A DNA stretch of 64,000 bases from Microbacterium sp. NC79 (lineage in GTDB: Bacteria > Actinomycetota > Actinomycetes > Actinomycetales > Microbacteriaceae), in NCBI RefSeq assembly GCF_019061125.1, contig NZ_JAHQYI010000001.1, forward strand, positions 372,001-436,000, written 5' to 3'. The notes under the pieces were generated by a model that had not been told where the DNA came from, did not search any database, and was given only the letters and a program-made list of their open reading frames with translations. Shown here in pieces: positions 27,745-35,888 of this stretch (position 1 is the first letter of the stretch; each line of letters opens with the position of its first letter). The translations under genes and the position numbers were made by a program.

Positions 27745-29433
27745 ATGGCCACCACTTCACGCGCGAGCGTCGAGGCGCTGCGCGCCCGCCCGACTGCTGA
27801 CTTTCTTGTGATCGGTGGGGGTGTGAACGGGGTCGGAATCTTCCGAGATTTGGCGTTGCAGGGTGCCGACGTCGCTCTGGTTGAGCGCGCCGACTACGCG
27901 TCGGGTGCATCGAGTGCGTCGAGCCACATGATTCACGGCGGTGTGCGATACCTCGAAAACGGCGAGTTTCGACTTGTCAAAGAGTCCGTCGTCGAGCGCA
28001 ACGGTCTGCTCAAGATCGCAGCACACGTCGTCAAACCGCTGCCGACGGTCATCCCGATTTTCTCCACCTTCTCCGGGCTGCTTTCTGCACCGTTTCGCCT
28101 ACTCACCCACAAAGCAGGCAGACCGAAGGAACGCGGTGCGTTTCTCATCAAGGTTGGTCTCATCATTTACGACTTCTTCTCGCGTGATGGCGGGTCGGTG
28201 CCGCGGCATAAGTTTCACGGCCGGAAGAAGTCGCTGGCTGCGCGCCCCGATTTTCCGAACAACATCAAGTACACGGCGACGTACTATGACGCCTCCGTGC
28301 ACGACCCTGAGCGTCTCGTCATCGACACGCTGCAAGACGGCATCGAGCACGGCGGCCGCGCCAGCAATTACCTCGCCGCTGTCGGATTCGCCGACGATGC
28401 CGTGACGGTGCGAGACGAAATCACCGGCGATGAGTTTGCCATCACTGCGAAGACCGTGATCAACGTTTCGGGCTCATGGACCGACCTCACGAACGAAGCC
28501 CTCGGCACCGCCACCACCTACATGGGTGGCACCAAGGGCTCGCACATCATCCTCGACAATGCCGAGCTGCTCGAAGCCACAGGCAAGAGCGAGATCTTCT
28601 TCGAAAATAGCGACGGCCGCATCGTGCTGATCTACCCGTTCCGCGATCGCGTGATGGTCGGCACGACCGACCTCAACGCCGACCCGCGTGAGGTGACGCG
28701 CTGCACCGAAGCCGAGGTCGACTATTTCTTCGGTCTTGTCGCGAAGGTGTTTCCGACGATCGCCGTTGACCGCTCACAAATCGTGTACCGATTTAGCGGT
28801 ATTCGTCCGCTACCCCGCCACGGGGATCTGGAACCCGGCTTCGTCTCTCGCGACTACCGCATCGTCGAATCAGCCCTTGGTTCCGTGCCGCTGCTCAGCG
28901 TCGTGGGCGGAAAGTGGACGACGTTCCGCGCGCTGGCCGAGCACGTCTCACGCGATGCACTGGCTCTGCATGGGCAGGAGCGCACCGTGACGACTGCGCG
29001 CATGCCGATCGGTGGGGCGCGCGACTTCCCGCGTGATGACGCGGGGAAGGCGGCGTGGGCCGTGCGCCACAGCGCGGTTGTTGGTGAGGCGCGCGCAGAC
29101 CGCTTGCTGCGCCGCTACGGAACCACGGCTGCCGCTTTTATTGCGACGGTGACGGAACCAGAAACCATGCTGGAGAGCACCGACAAGTACTCGCGCGAAG
29201 AGATTGCGTGGCTTTCTCGCACCTACCAGGTGGTGCGACTGGTTGATGTTATTCAGCGCCGCACGTCGATCGCCATGGCCGGGCGTGCTGTTGATAACGT
29301 GCTGGTCGAGGTTGCTGACGTTGTCGCCGAGGCGCTTGGCTGGGACGCGCAGGAGCGCGACGCACAGCTGGCGCATGCCCGCGGATACCTCGCCGATGTG
29401 CACGGTCTGACCGAACTCGTCTCGGTCGCGTAG
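27745..29433 (+). CDS. glpD: Glycerol-3-phosphate dehydrogenase (quinone-linked)
   Basis: A 562-residue FAD enzyme oxidising glycerol-3-phosphate to dihydroxyacetone phosphate and passing electrons to menaquinone at the membrane. The N-terminal dinucleotide fold is VIGGGVNGVGIFRDLALQG (about residues 21-39). Family blocks SSASSHMIHGGVRYLE, GTKGSHIIL, VGTTDLNADP and FSGIRPLPR follow. A C-terminal helical DAO_C-like domain (about 415-560) is present. No glpK or glpF is nearby. Confidence 0.94.
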   Translation: MATTSRASVEALRARPTADFLVIGGGVNGVGIFRDLALQGADVALVERADYASGASSASSHMIHGGVRYLENGEFRLVKESVVERNGLLKIAAHVVKPLPTVIPIFSTFSGLLSAPFRLLTHKAGRPKERGAFLIKVGLIIYDFFSRDGGSVPRHKFHGRKKSLAARPDFPNNIKYTATYYDASVHDPERLVIDTLQDGIEHGGRASNYLAAVGFADDAVTVRDEITGDEFAITAKTVINVSGSWTDLTNEALGTATTYMGGTKGSHIILDNAELLEATGKSEIFFENSDGRIVLIYPFRDRVMVGTTDLNADPREVTRCTEAEVDYFFGLVAKVFPTIAVDRSQIVYRFSGIRPLPRHGDLEPGFVSRDYRIVESALGSVPLLSVVGGKWTTFRALAEHVSRDALALHGQERTVTTARMPIGGARDFPRDDAGKAAWAVRHSAVVGEARADRLLRRYGTTAAAFIATVTEPETMLESTDKYSREEIAWLSRTYQVVRLVDVIQRRTSIAMAGRAVDNVLVEVADVVAEALGWDAQERDAQLAHARGYLADVHGLTELVSVA

Positions 29434-29473
29434 CGCACAGCCATTTCTCACCCCGCTCGGGCAGGGTGGCCGT

Positions 29474-30202
29474 ATGCGCGATGTTGCCTGGGATACCTAT
29501 CCGAACGCCCGCGATTTGGGAGGTCTCCCAACGCTGCATTCACCGACAGGGCTCACCCAATTCGGACGAATTGTGCGGGGGCCGCGCCGCGAGTTGCTGA
29601 CGGCGGAGGGCTGGAACAAAGCGCGCGCCTGGGGGCTGTCGAACGTCGTCGACATTCGCAATGCGGACGAGGTCGGTCGCCGCGATACCGATCCTGAGGT
29701 CGATGGTGCCGCGTGGGCTGGTGTGACGGTACGAAACCATCCCACAGAAGACCACGACAACCCAGACTTTGTCGCGTACTGCATGCCGGTGCTCGATTCT
29801 CCTGCGTATTGGGAACACAATGTGCGCATCCTCCCCGGCCTCGTCGCGTCGGCGCTACGGGCGGTGTTGGACGCGGGGCCAGGCGTTCTTGTGCACTGCG
29901 CTGCAGGCCGTGACCGTACCGGTCTGATCGCCACGCTGTTGCTCGCTAACGCTGGCGTGCCACCTGAGGCGGTGTCAGCCGACTATGCGATGAGCGTGCG
30001 TGCCATGGCCGGAACCGCACACCATGGCGGTGTGGCGCATGACAGGCAGTCCACCTGGACGACAGCTCAGACCGACGCTTTCCTATTGCAGGCGGCGCCG
30101 ATCGTGGAACGCAACGCCCGCGGTATTGCGGCGACGATGGCCGACCTCGGCATCACCGCCGACGAACGCCAGGGCCTGCGCGACCTCCTCGTCGCTCCGT
30201 AG
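29474..30202 (+). CDS. Protein-tyrosine phosphatase (Y_phosphatase3 type)
   Basis: A 242-residue Cys-dependent phosphatase. The N-terminal NARDLGGLPT motif and the catalytic P-loop HCAAGRDRTG (about residues 140-149; Cys nucleophile and Arg) are typical of the bacterial tyrosine/phosphoinositide phosphatase family that includes MptpB. Intracellular targets are unknown. It stands alone, with CAGGGT 6 nt before the ATG as a weak leaderless-type promoter. Confidence 0.88.
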   Translation: MRDVAWDTYPNARDLGGLPTLHSPTGLTQFGRIVRGPRRELLTAEGWNKARAWGLSNVVDIRNADEVGRRDTDPEVDGAAWAGVTVRNHPTEDHDNPDFVAYCMPVLDSPAYWEHNVRILPGLVASALRAVLDAGPGVLVHCAAGRDRTGLIATLLLANAGVPPEAVSADYAMSVRAMAGTAHHGGVAHDRQSTWTTAQTDAFLLQAAPIVERNARGIAATMADLGITADERQGLRDLLVAP

Positions 30203-30315
30203 CCCGGGGCGACGCCGCTCCCGCCGCTTCCGCCGCCCGCGCCGCCCCCGCCGCTCCCGCTGGCCGGGCCGGGCCGGGCGGAGCCCGCTGGCCCCGCGCC
30301 CTCCGCGAGAATCAA
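30203..30315. other. GC-saturated spacer
   Basis: About 100 bp almost wholly of GCCGC/GCTCC-like short words, following the phosphatase stop. I see no gene or terminator in it. It leads into the family A dyad repeat. Confidence 0.5.
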
Positions 30316-30362
30316 TCTGGTCGGCGAGACACAGCGTGGCCGCGTGTTTCTCGCCGACCAGA
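30316..30362. repeat. Intergenic dyad repeat, family A (copy 2)
   Basis: Arms beginning TCTGGTCGGCGAGA (30316) and ending with its complement (30349-30362), with about 20 nt between. It is homologous to 22104-22180, including the trailing TGTGTTTC. It lies between the convergent phosphatase and DUF1801 genes, next to GGAACC at about 30393 and GGTTCC at about 30419. Confidence 0.75.
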
Positions 30363-30446
30363 ATGTGTTTCCACCGTTGGAGACGGAATCCGGAACCATG
30401 CAGCGGCCGCCAGCACAGGTTCCGGTGCCGCTGTCAGCGGATCACC

Positions 30447-30881
30447 TCAACTGATCGCCTTCTTCACGAGCGCGATGATCTGCTTTTCGACCGCGGGGGT
30501 GATGTCGGTGACGGCGTAGCTGGTGGCCCAGAAGGTGCCGTCATCGAGGTTCGTGTTGTCTTGGAATCCGAGCGTCGCGTAGCGGGCCTCGAACTTCGCT
30601 GCGGGCTGAAAGAAGATCATGACCTTGCCGTCGCGTGCGTACGCGGGGAAGGAATACCAGGTCTTCGGGTCAAGCTCGGGGGCGTGCTCGGAGACGATCG
30701 CGTGGATCTTCTCGGCGAGTGCGCGGTCGGGCTGCGGCATCTCTGCGACTTTGTCGAGGAGATCTTTCAAGCCCGCCTCGCGTTTACCCGCGTTGCGCGC
30801 CTGGCGCTTGAGTTCTGCCGCACGTTCTTTCAGCGCTTTCTTCTCGAAGTCGCTCAGGACGTCGCTTGATTTTTCAGCCAT
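30447..30881 (-). CDS. DUF1801 family protein (YdhG-like)
   Basis: A 144-residue protein. A Lys/Ala-rich helical N-terminus is followed by a DUF1801-type domain with PKTWYSFPAYARDGKVMIFFQPAAKF, shown here by its core FPAYARDGKVMIFF. Relatives have been described as frataxin-like iron chaperones, but most are uncharacterised. It follows the VOC gene by 2 bp on the minus strand, with AAAGG just before the ATG, so the two are an operon. Confidence 0.82.
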   Translation of the reverse strand: MAEKSSDVLSDFEKKALKERAAELKRQARNAGKREAGLKDLLDKVAEMPQPDRALAEKIHAIVSEHAPELDPKTWYSFPAYARDGKVMIFFQPAAKFEARYATLGFQDNTNLDDGTFWATSYAVTDITPAVEKQIIALVKKAIS

Positions 30882-30883
30882 GA

Positions 30884-31294
30884 TTAACCTTTCTGCTGCA
30901 TGCGGATGAGGTTGCCTGCGGGGTCGCGGAACGCGGCGTCACGAACGCCGTAATCCTGATCGATGGGTTCTTGTACGACCTCGGCACCCAGCCCGGCGAT
31001 GCGCTCGAAGTCAGCATCGAGGTCGTCGCTCGCGAGGTTGATGGAGAAGTAGCTTCCCTTGGCGATCAGTTGCTCGATCATGGCGGCCTCCTCTTCGGTG
31101 AGGCCGGTGCCAGACACGGTCGCCGGGTGCAAAACGATGGCGGAATCTTGTCCGGGTGCGCCGACGGTAATCCAACGCATATCGGCGTAGCCGACATCGA
31201 GGCGAACCTCGAAACCGAGCACGTCACGGTAAAACGCGAGCGAGGCTTCGGCGTCGGTGTGGGGGAGGAAACTGGTGTGAATGGTGATGCTCAT
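30884..31294 (-). CDS. VOC (glyoxalase/bleomycin-resistance) family protein
   Basis: A 136-residue protein with two beta-alpha-beta-beta-beta modules of the vicinal oxygen chelate fold: FYRDVLGFEVRLDVGYADMRW at the N-terminus (core SLAFYRDVLGFEV) and AAFRDPAGNLIRM at the C-terminus. Substrate is unknown. Members paired with an AraC regulator, as here, are often detoxification or sensor proteins. Confidence 0.87.
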   Translation of the reverse strand: MSITIHTSFLPHTDAEASLAFYRDVLGFEVRLDVGYADMRWITVGAPGQDSAIVLHPATVSGTGLTEEEAAMIEQLIAKGSYFSINLASDDLDADFERIAGLGAEVVQEPIDQDYGVRDAAFRDPAGNLIRMQQKG

Positions 31295-31306
31295 GAGGCC
31301 ACGCTA
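31295..31306 (-). promoter_or_regulatory. Leaderless promoter of the VOC gene
   Basis: On the minus strand TAGCGT, 6 nt, then ATG at 31294. The TAG of this hexamer is also the stop codon of the AraC gene. Confidence 0.6.
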
Positions 31307-31729
31307 CGACCGGGTGAGCGGTGCCGCTTCTTGATTCCTGATCGGTCTGCTGACATGTTTTGCGATGCACGGGAGCATGCCAGGAATCACACTCGCCCCG
31401 CGCTCGCGGTAGGCGCTCGGTGAGACGCCGACGAGTTCGGTGAAGCGGGTGCTGAAGGTGCCGAGCGAAGACGAACCGACCGCAAAGCAGATCTCGGTGA
31501 CCGACATTTCGGTCGTGCGCAATAGGCTCATCGCTCGCTCAATGCGGCGCGTCATCAGGTACGAGTAGGGACTCTCGCCGAAGGCCAGCTTGAACTGGCG
31601 ACTGAAATGCCCCGCGGACATGAGGGCGCCACGCGCGATTTGTTCCACGTCGAGCGGCTGCGCGAAGTCCCGATCGATGCGGTCGCGTGCACGGCGCAAC
31701 AACACGAGGGTCTCGAGGTCGGCGGTCAC
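31304..31729 (-). CDS. AraC family transcriptional regulator (short)
   Basis: A 141-residue protein that is almost only the two helix-turn-helix AraC DNA-binding domain: LDVEQIARGALMSAGHFSRQ, then SVTEICFAVGSSSLGTFSTRF (cores AGHFSRQFKLAFG and GSSSLGTFSTRF). No effector domain is present. It probably controls the adjacent VOC-DUF1801 genes. The GTG at 31729 was chosen because homologues begin just there. Starts at 31792 or 31861 would translate the 14-bp tandem array. Start is uncertain. Confidence 0.8.
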   Translation of the reverse strand: MTADLETLVLLRRARDRIDRDFAQPLDVEQIARGALMSAGHFSRQFKLAFGESPYSYLMTRRIERAMSLLRTTEMSVTEICFAVGSSSLGTFSTRFTELVGVSPSAYRERGASVIPGMLPCIAKHVSRPIRNQEAAPLTRS

Positions 31730-31809
31730 GTCGGTAATCGTCGCACGATCCGCCAGCGCTGACCAGTGTCCCCGCGGTATGTGGCGAGCCACTTTCGTCC
31801 CAGCCCTGT

Positions 31810-31921
31810 GGTTCCGCACCCCTGGTTCCGAACCTCTCTGTCCGCACCCGTGGTTCCGCACCTCTCTGTCCGCAACCCTGGTTCTGCGCCTCTGGTTTCG
31901 AAACTCCCGGACCGCACACCC
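31810..31921. repeat. 14-bp tandem repeat array (eight units)
   Basis: Units begin at 31810, 31824, 31838, 31852, 31866, 31880, 31894 and 31908, exactly every 14 bp. Consensus on the plus strand is about GGTTCCGCACCYCT. Alternate units vary to CTGTCCGCAC. 14 is not a multiple of 3, so it is not coding. It lies between the 3' end of menF and the AraC gene. Confidence 0.9.
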
Positions 31922-31930
31922 GCAAAAGTC

Positions 31931-32031
31931 CTTTTGTGCACGACCGCCTGTGCCGATGGTAGCGAAATAGGGGCGTGTCGAGGCGTTTTGCGATTTTCAT
32001 CGTGCAGAACAGGACTGGTTCGTGCAGAGCA
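31931..32031. repeat. Intergenic dyad repeat, family C (copy 2)
   Basis: Left arm CTTTTGTGCACGACC (31931-31945). The right side has CGTGCAGAAC (32001-32010) and CGTGCAGAGC (32021-32030) as a direct pair 20 bp apart, separated by AGGACTGGTT. GGAACC words at 32046 and 32059 follow. The gap 31730-32121 holds only this, the 14-bp array and no credible gene. Confidence 0.6.
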
Positions 32032-32121
32032 AGGCTCGCTCGGACGGAACCAGTGGCCGGAACCATGGGGGCAGAATTATGGGTACGGAATCGGGTGGGC
32101 GCTCGTGGGGCGAGCCTTGAC

Positions 32122-33369
32122 CTAGGCGATGGCGTCGATGATGGGGCGGAACTTTACTCGGGTCTCGAGCATTTCCTTCTCGGGGTCGCTACCCGCGACG
32201 ATGCCGGCGCCAGCGTGGGCGGTGACGCTGATGTGGTCGGCGGTGGTCTCGAACTGGGCGCAGCGCAGGGCGATGGCCCACTCGCCGTCGCCTGTCGCGT
32301 CGATCCACCCGACCGGGCCAGCGTAGCGGCGGCGATCGAACGGTTCGATCTCACGAATGACGTCGAGCGCAACCGCCGTTGGCGTGCCAGCCACCGCGGC
32401 GGTCGGGTGTAGAGCAGCGACGAGGTCGAGGCTCGACTCGCGCTCACCGAGCGTTGCTTCGATGTCGGTCGCCAGATGCCACACGTTCGGAAGCTTCAAC
32501 ATGAACGGATGCTCGCTCGCGGCCAACGCGGTGGTGTGCGTGGCGAGCGCGGCCGTCACGCTTGCGACGGCGTAACGGTGTTCGTCCTGGTCCTTTTGCG
32601 ATGTCGCCAGCGCCGTCGCAGCGGCGGTATCGGCATCCGCATCAGCGCCGCGTGAAGCTGTACCCGCGAGCACGCGCGCGGTGAGCGTGCCGTTGGACAC
32701 GGTGACGAGCGTCTCGGGCGACGCGCCGATTAGGCCATCGACAGCGAAGTTCCAGCAGTCCGGATACCCCGCCTGCAGCGCCCGCGAGAGGCGACGTAAA
32801 TCTGCGTCGGCAGGAATGGTTCCGACGATGTCGCGCGCCAGCACCACCTTGCCAACGGTTCCGGCGGCGATCGCCGCCAGTCCCTCGCGAACGGCCTGCT
32901 GGTAGCCGTCGGGCGTCAACATGCCCGGCCCGAGTGTGGCCGGCCAGTAGTTGCCAAACGCGGTCTCAACGGGCGCGAACGACTCAGCGCCGTCAGGCGT
33001 AATCGTGGTCACCCACGCCGCGTCGCCACGCTGGCCGACGATCACACGCGGCACAATCAGCGTGCTCGTCGCCGCGGACTCATCGTCAAACGCGATCGCC
33101 CCGAAGGCCACAAGGCCCGAGCCCGCGACACCAACAGCGTCGTCAATGGTGGCGCCAGAAACATAGTCGCGCCACTGCTGGGCGAGATCGCGCGTGCGAG
33201 TGGCGCCCGAAGCGGTCAGCGTTGCGGCAACGCCGAATCCGACAAAACCATCGCCGCGCCGCCACCACGCGAGGGGGGTGTCGGGGGAGGTAAACGTGAG
33301 AAGCTCATCAACCCGTTCCGTTGGCCGAGAAACGACGCGCACGAGGGGAGGCGGAACCACAGAAGTCAC
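32122..33369 (-). CDS. menF: Isochorismate synthase (MenF)
   Basis: A 415-residue chorismate-utilising enzyme that makes isochorismate for MenD. The conserved C-terminal catalytic half has KVVLARD, FIGASPE-like LIGASPETLV, LHPTAAVAGTP, the FDRRRYAGPVGW block and GAGIVAGSDPEKE with metal-binding Glu residues. The N-terminal half is poorly conserved, as usual. The start is GTG with a leaderless promoter. With no siderophore genes nearby, menaquinone rather than siderophore synthesis is the likely use. Confidence 0.92.
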   Translation of the reverse strand: MTSVVPPPLVRVVSRPTERVDELLTFTSPDTPLAWWRRGDGFVGFGVAATLTASGATRTRDLAQQWRDYVSGATIDDAVGVAGSGLVAFGAIAFDDESAATSTLIVPRVIVGQRGDAAWVTTITPDGAESFAPVETAFGNYWPATLGPGMLTPDGYQQAVREGLAAIAAGTVGKVVLARDIVGTIPADADLRRLSRALQAGYPDCWNFAVDGLIGASPETLVTVSNGTLTARVLAGTASRGADADADTAAATALATSQKDQDEHRYAVASVTAALATHTTALAASEHPFMLKLPNVWHLATDIEATLGERESSLDLVAALHPTAAVAGTPTAVALDVIREIEPFDRRRYAGPVGWIDATGDGEWAIALRCAQFETTADHISVTAHAGAGIVAGSDPEKEMLETRVKFRPIIDAIA

Positions 33370-33381
33370 CCATCTAGCCTA
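33370..33381 (-). promoter_or_regulatory. Leaderless promoter of menF
   Basis: On the minus strand TAGGCT, 6 nt, then the GTG start at 33369. Confidence 0.6.
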
Positions 33382-33476
33382 CCGTTTGGCAGCCACCGGA
33401 GCTGGGCAGGTGTGGCCCTGTCTCGCCACGCACGCTTAGCGCGGGGGGCGGCGCCACGCCCGCTAAACGTTGGGCG

Positions 33477-33869
33477 CTACCGCCACGACGCGATGAGCTC
33501 GGTGAGCTCCACGACAAAGTCGGGGGCGTCTTGGCCGCACCGGTACGTCGACAGCGTGTCTGTGGTTCTGTCTGACCACACCCACGACAGATCCGTCGTC
33601 GTGCCACCCGTGCAGCCGTCGCTCCGGTCGTCGGTGCTCTCGCCGGCATGGCCCTCCAGCAGTGCCTGGAACTCGGCCAACCGCGCCGGATCCTTTTCCA
33701 CCTGCTCAGACGAGTCGAAGTTCGGCACCGCTTTGGACTGAGAATGCGTCATCTCGGTGATTGTGGTTCCGGATGGTGGCGTCTGTTGCGCGCACCCGCC
33801 GAGAGCCATGGCGCTGACGATCACCAGCGCCGCAAGAATCTTCCGCATGGTGCCCCCTTGCCGTTGCAT
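33477..33869 (-). CDS. Small secreted lipoprotein of unknown function
   Basis: A 130-residue protein with a lipobox (MALGGC) after a short hydrophobic signal. The mature part of about 104 residues has four or fewer cysteines and no recognised domain. The ATG at 33869 is placed 6 nt after TACGCT, matching the leaderless pattern. A second ATG at 33848 has GGGGG upstream and gives a 123-residue form with the same lipobox. It shares a short divergent region with menG. Confidence 0.72.
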   Translation of the reverse strand: MQRQGGTMRKILAALVIVSAMALGGCAQQTPPSGTTITEMTHSQSKAVPNFDSSEQVEKDPARLAEFQALLEGHAGESTDDRSDGCTGGTTTDLSWVWSDRTTDTLSTYRCGQDAPDFVVELTELIASWR

Positions 33870-33881
33870 GGACTCAGCGTA
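33870..33881 (-). promoter_or_regulatory. Leaderless promoter of the lipoprotein gene
   Basis: On the minus strand TACGCT, 6 nt, then ATG at 33869. Confidence 0.5.
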
Positions 33882-33983
33882 GGGTACGACGGCGGCGCCA
33901 CAAGATGCGGGCGGTGATGTTCAGCAGCCCTGCTCCCAGCGGCGAAAATCTCGCGCATTCAGGCACACCGGAGGCACACCCCA

Positions 33984-33995
33984 TAGACTCGACGG
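33984..33995 (+). promoter_or_regulatory. Leaderless promoter of menG
   Basis: TAGACT (33984-33989), 6 nt, then GTG at 33996. Confidence 0.65.
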
Positions 33996-34748
33996 GTGAC
34001 TCCAGAGCCCAATCGCGCCGACCTCGGCAAGGACCCCGCCCGCGTCAGCGGCATGTTCGACCAGGTTGCCGCCAACTATGACCGCACCAACTCGGTGTTG
34101 AGCCTCGGGCAAGACAAACTCTGGCGCATCGCGACGGTCAAGGCCATTGACCCGCGCCCGGGCCAGAAGATTCTTGACCTCGCCGCTGGCACAGGTGCCT
34201 CCTCCGTCGTACTCGCAAAGAGCGGTGCCGAGGTTGTCGCTGGTGATTTCTCGCGCGGCATGATTGCCGAGGGCGAGCGCCGTCACGGTCACATCGCCAA
34301 CCTCACGTTCGTTGAGGCCGACGCCATGAAGTTGCCGTTTGCCGATGATGAGTTCGACACCGTCACTATTTCTTACGGACTCCGAAACGTTGCGGAACCA
34401 CGGGTGGCGTTGAAAGAAATGCTGCGGGTTACGAAGCCGGGCGGCATGCTCGTCATCGGTGAGTTCTCGACTCCGAGCAACCCCGTCTTCCGCGCGCTTT
34501 ACCGTTTCTATAACGACATGATTCTGCCTGTTGTGGCCAGGTTCGTGTCGTCGAATGCCGAGGCGTACGACTATCTCAACGAGTCGATCGCGACGTGGCC
34601 CGATCAGAAGAAGTTGTCAGCGTGGATTCGTACCGCGGGATGGGTCAACGTCGCCCACCGCGATCTCACCTTTGGAATCGTCGCGCTGCACCGTGCGACC
34701 AAACCGTTCGCCGAACATGACGCGAACGATCCCTCCCGCAACGGGTAG
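33996..34748 (+). CDS. menG: Demethylmenaquinone methyltransferase (MenG/UbiE)
   Basis: A 250-residue SAM-dependent methyltransferase finishing menaquinone. UbiE family marks are MFDQVAANYDRTNSVLSLGQD at the N-terminus (core VAANYDRTNSVLSLG), the SAM motif ILDLAAGTGA and the RNVAEPRVALKEMLRVTKPGG block (core VALKEMLRVTKPGG). The start is GTG. Its TAG stop lies inside the -10 box of the next gene, the side-chain synthase. Confidence 0.95.
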   Translation: MTPEPNRADLGKDPARVSGMFDQVAANYDRTNSVLSLGQDKLWRIATVKAIDPRPGQKILDLAAGTGASSVVLAKSGAEVVAGDFSRGMIAEGERRHGHIANLTFVEADAMKLPFADDEFDTVTISYGLRNVAEPRVALKEMLRVTKPGGMLVIGEFSTPSNPVFRALYRFYNDMILPVVARFVSSNAEAYDYLNESIATWPDQKKLSAWIRTAGWVNVAHRDLTFGIVALHRATKPFAEHDANDPSRNG

Positions 34749-34757
34749 TCTGGACTC
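34746..34757 (+). promoter_or_regulatory. Leaderless promoter of the polyprenyl synthase gene
   Basis: TAGTCT (34746-34751), 6 nt, then GTG at 34758. The TAG is also the menG stop codon. Confidence 0.6.
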
Positions 34758-35819
34758 GTGACTCCGAGCCCCTCCGCGCCCGGTTCCCGTGTAGCGAACC
34801 GCCTTGGCCTGAGCGACCGCATTTTCGTTGGGCCGCGCTCACGAAAGCTTCTCGCCGCTATCGAAGATGGGCTCGACCGCGTCGAGGCTGAGCTCGCCTC
34901 CGACCTGCGGATGACCGACCGGCTTGCCGACTCCGCCAGCCGCTACCTGCTCGAAGCCGGCGGAAAACGCCTGCGTCCGATGCTCGTGTTGCTGACTGCT
35001 CAGTTGGGTGACGGAACCACGGATGGCGTTATCGATGCCGCCAAAGCTCTCGAGATGACGCACCTGGGTTCGCTCTATCACGACGATGTCATGGACTCAT
35101 CTGACAAGCGCCGCGGCGTACCCAGCGCCCACCAGGTGTGGGGCAACAACGTTGCGATTCTCACCGGAGACCTGCTGTTTTCGCGCGCGAGCCAGCTGAT
35201 GTCCAAGCGTGGCGAGCGCGCGATGCAATTGCAGGCTGACACGTTTGAACGCCTTGTCATCGGTCAGATGCACGAGACCGTCGGTCCTGAAGAAGACGAT
35301 GACGACATCGAGTTTTACCTGCAGGTACTTGCCGACAAGACCGGCTCCCTCATCGCTGCGGCAGCGCAGTGCGGCATCATTTTCTCGAACGCGCCAGAAG
35401 AGCTAGAAGCGGCCGTCGTTGAGTTCGGCGAAAAGGTGGGCGTCGCCTTCCAACTGCAAGACGACGTGATCGACCTGTCGGCAGACCCGGAGAAGACCGG
35501 GAAGGTTCCGGGAACCGATCTGCGGGCGGGCGTTGTCACGATGCCGTACCTGCTGCTCGCCGCCGCAACGGATGCGGCGTCAGCCGACCTGAAGGCGCGC
35601 ATTGATTCTGGCGTTGCAGAGATCGCGGCCGGTGCAGACCCAGCAATTCTTGATGCAGCTCTGGAAGAATTGCGTACGCACAACGTCACCAAACAAACCA
35701 CGGCGCTCGCTCGCCAGTGGTCAGATGAGGCTGTTGCTGCGCTGAGTGTGCTCCCTTCTGGGGCAGTACGCGAGGCACTCACTCGCTTTGCCGACGCTGT
35801 TGTGGACCGTTCGGCCTAG
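34758..35819 (+). CDS. Polyprenyl (menaquinone side-chain) diphosphate synthase
   Basis: A 353-residue trans-prenyltransferase. The first Asp-rich motif is LYHDDVMDSSDKRRG (DDxxD), the second is QLQDDVIDLSAD, and GGKRLRP binds the homoallylic substrate. It lengthens allylic diphosphates to the C40-C50 chain that MenA attaches. Small residues before the first motif fit a long-chain product, but the exact length is not determined. The position after menG supports the menaquinone role. Confidence 0.92.
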   Translation: MTPSPSAPGSRVANRLGLSDRIFVGPRSRKLLAAIEDGLDRVEAELASDLRMTDRLADSASRYLLEAGGKRLRPMLVLLTAQLGDGTTDGVIDAAKALEMTHLGSLYHDDVMDSSDKRRGVPSAHQVWGNNVAILTGDLLFSRASQLMSKRGERAMQLQADTFERLVIGQMHETVGPEEDDDDIEFYLQVLADKTGSLIAAAAQCGIIFSNAPEELEAAVVEFGEKVGVAFQLQDDVIDLSADPEKTGKVPGTDLRAGVVTMPYLLLAAATDAASADLKARIDSGVAEIAAGADPAILDAALEELRTHNVTKQTTALARQWSDEAVAALSVLPSGAVREALTRFADAVVDRSA

Positions 35820-35828
35820 TTAAACTCC

Positions 35829-35847
35829 CGCGGGATGCCCTCCCGCG
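35829..35847 (+). terminator. Short GC hairpin after the polyprenyl synthase gene
   Basis: CGCGGGA and TCCCGCG arms (35829-35835 and 35841-35847) with a 5-nt loop and no T-tract. It lies within 10 bp of the stop. A weak terminator or fprA leader element is possible. Confidence 0.35.
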
Positions 35848-35888
35848 TCCAGAACTCGTGAGCAGTGCTCACCGCAGGAAGGAACCGA

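Noticed and set aside
31810..31921. CRISPR-like repeat array
   Set aside because: Units are 14 bp, contiguous, without spacers, and there are no cas genes.
31539..32066. Minus-strand frames through the 14-bp array and family C repeat, including N-terminal extensions of the AraC gene
   Set aside because: They translate repeats of a period not divisible by three, and AraC homology begins only at about 31729.
33370..33476. Hairpin TTAGCG ... CGCTAA (about 33436-33465) as a terminator of the lipoprotein gene
   Set aside because: Stem is interrupted and no T-tract follows on the minus strand; too weak to list.
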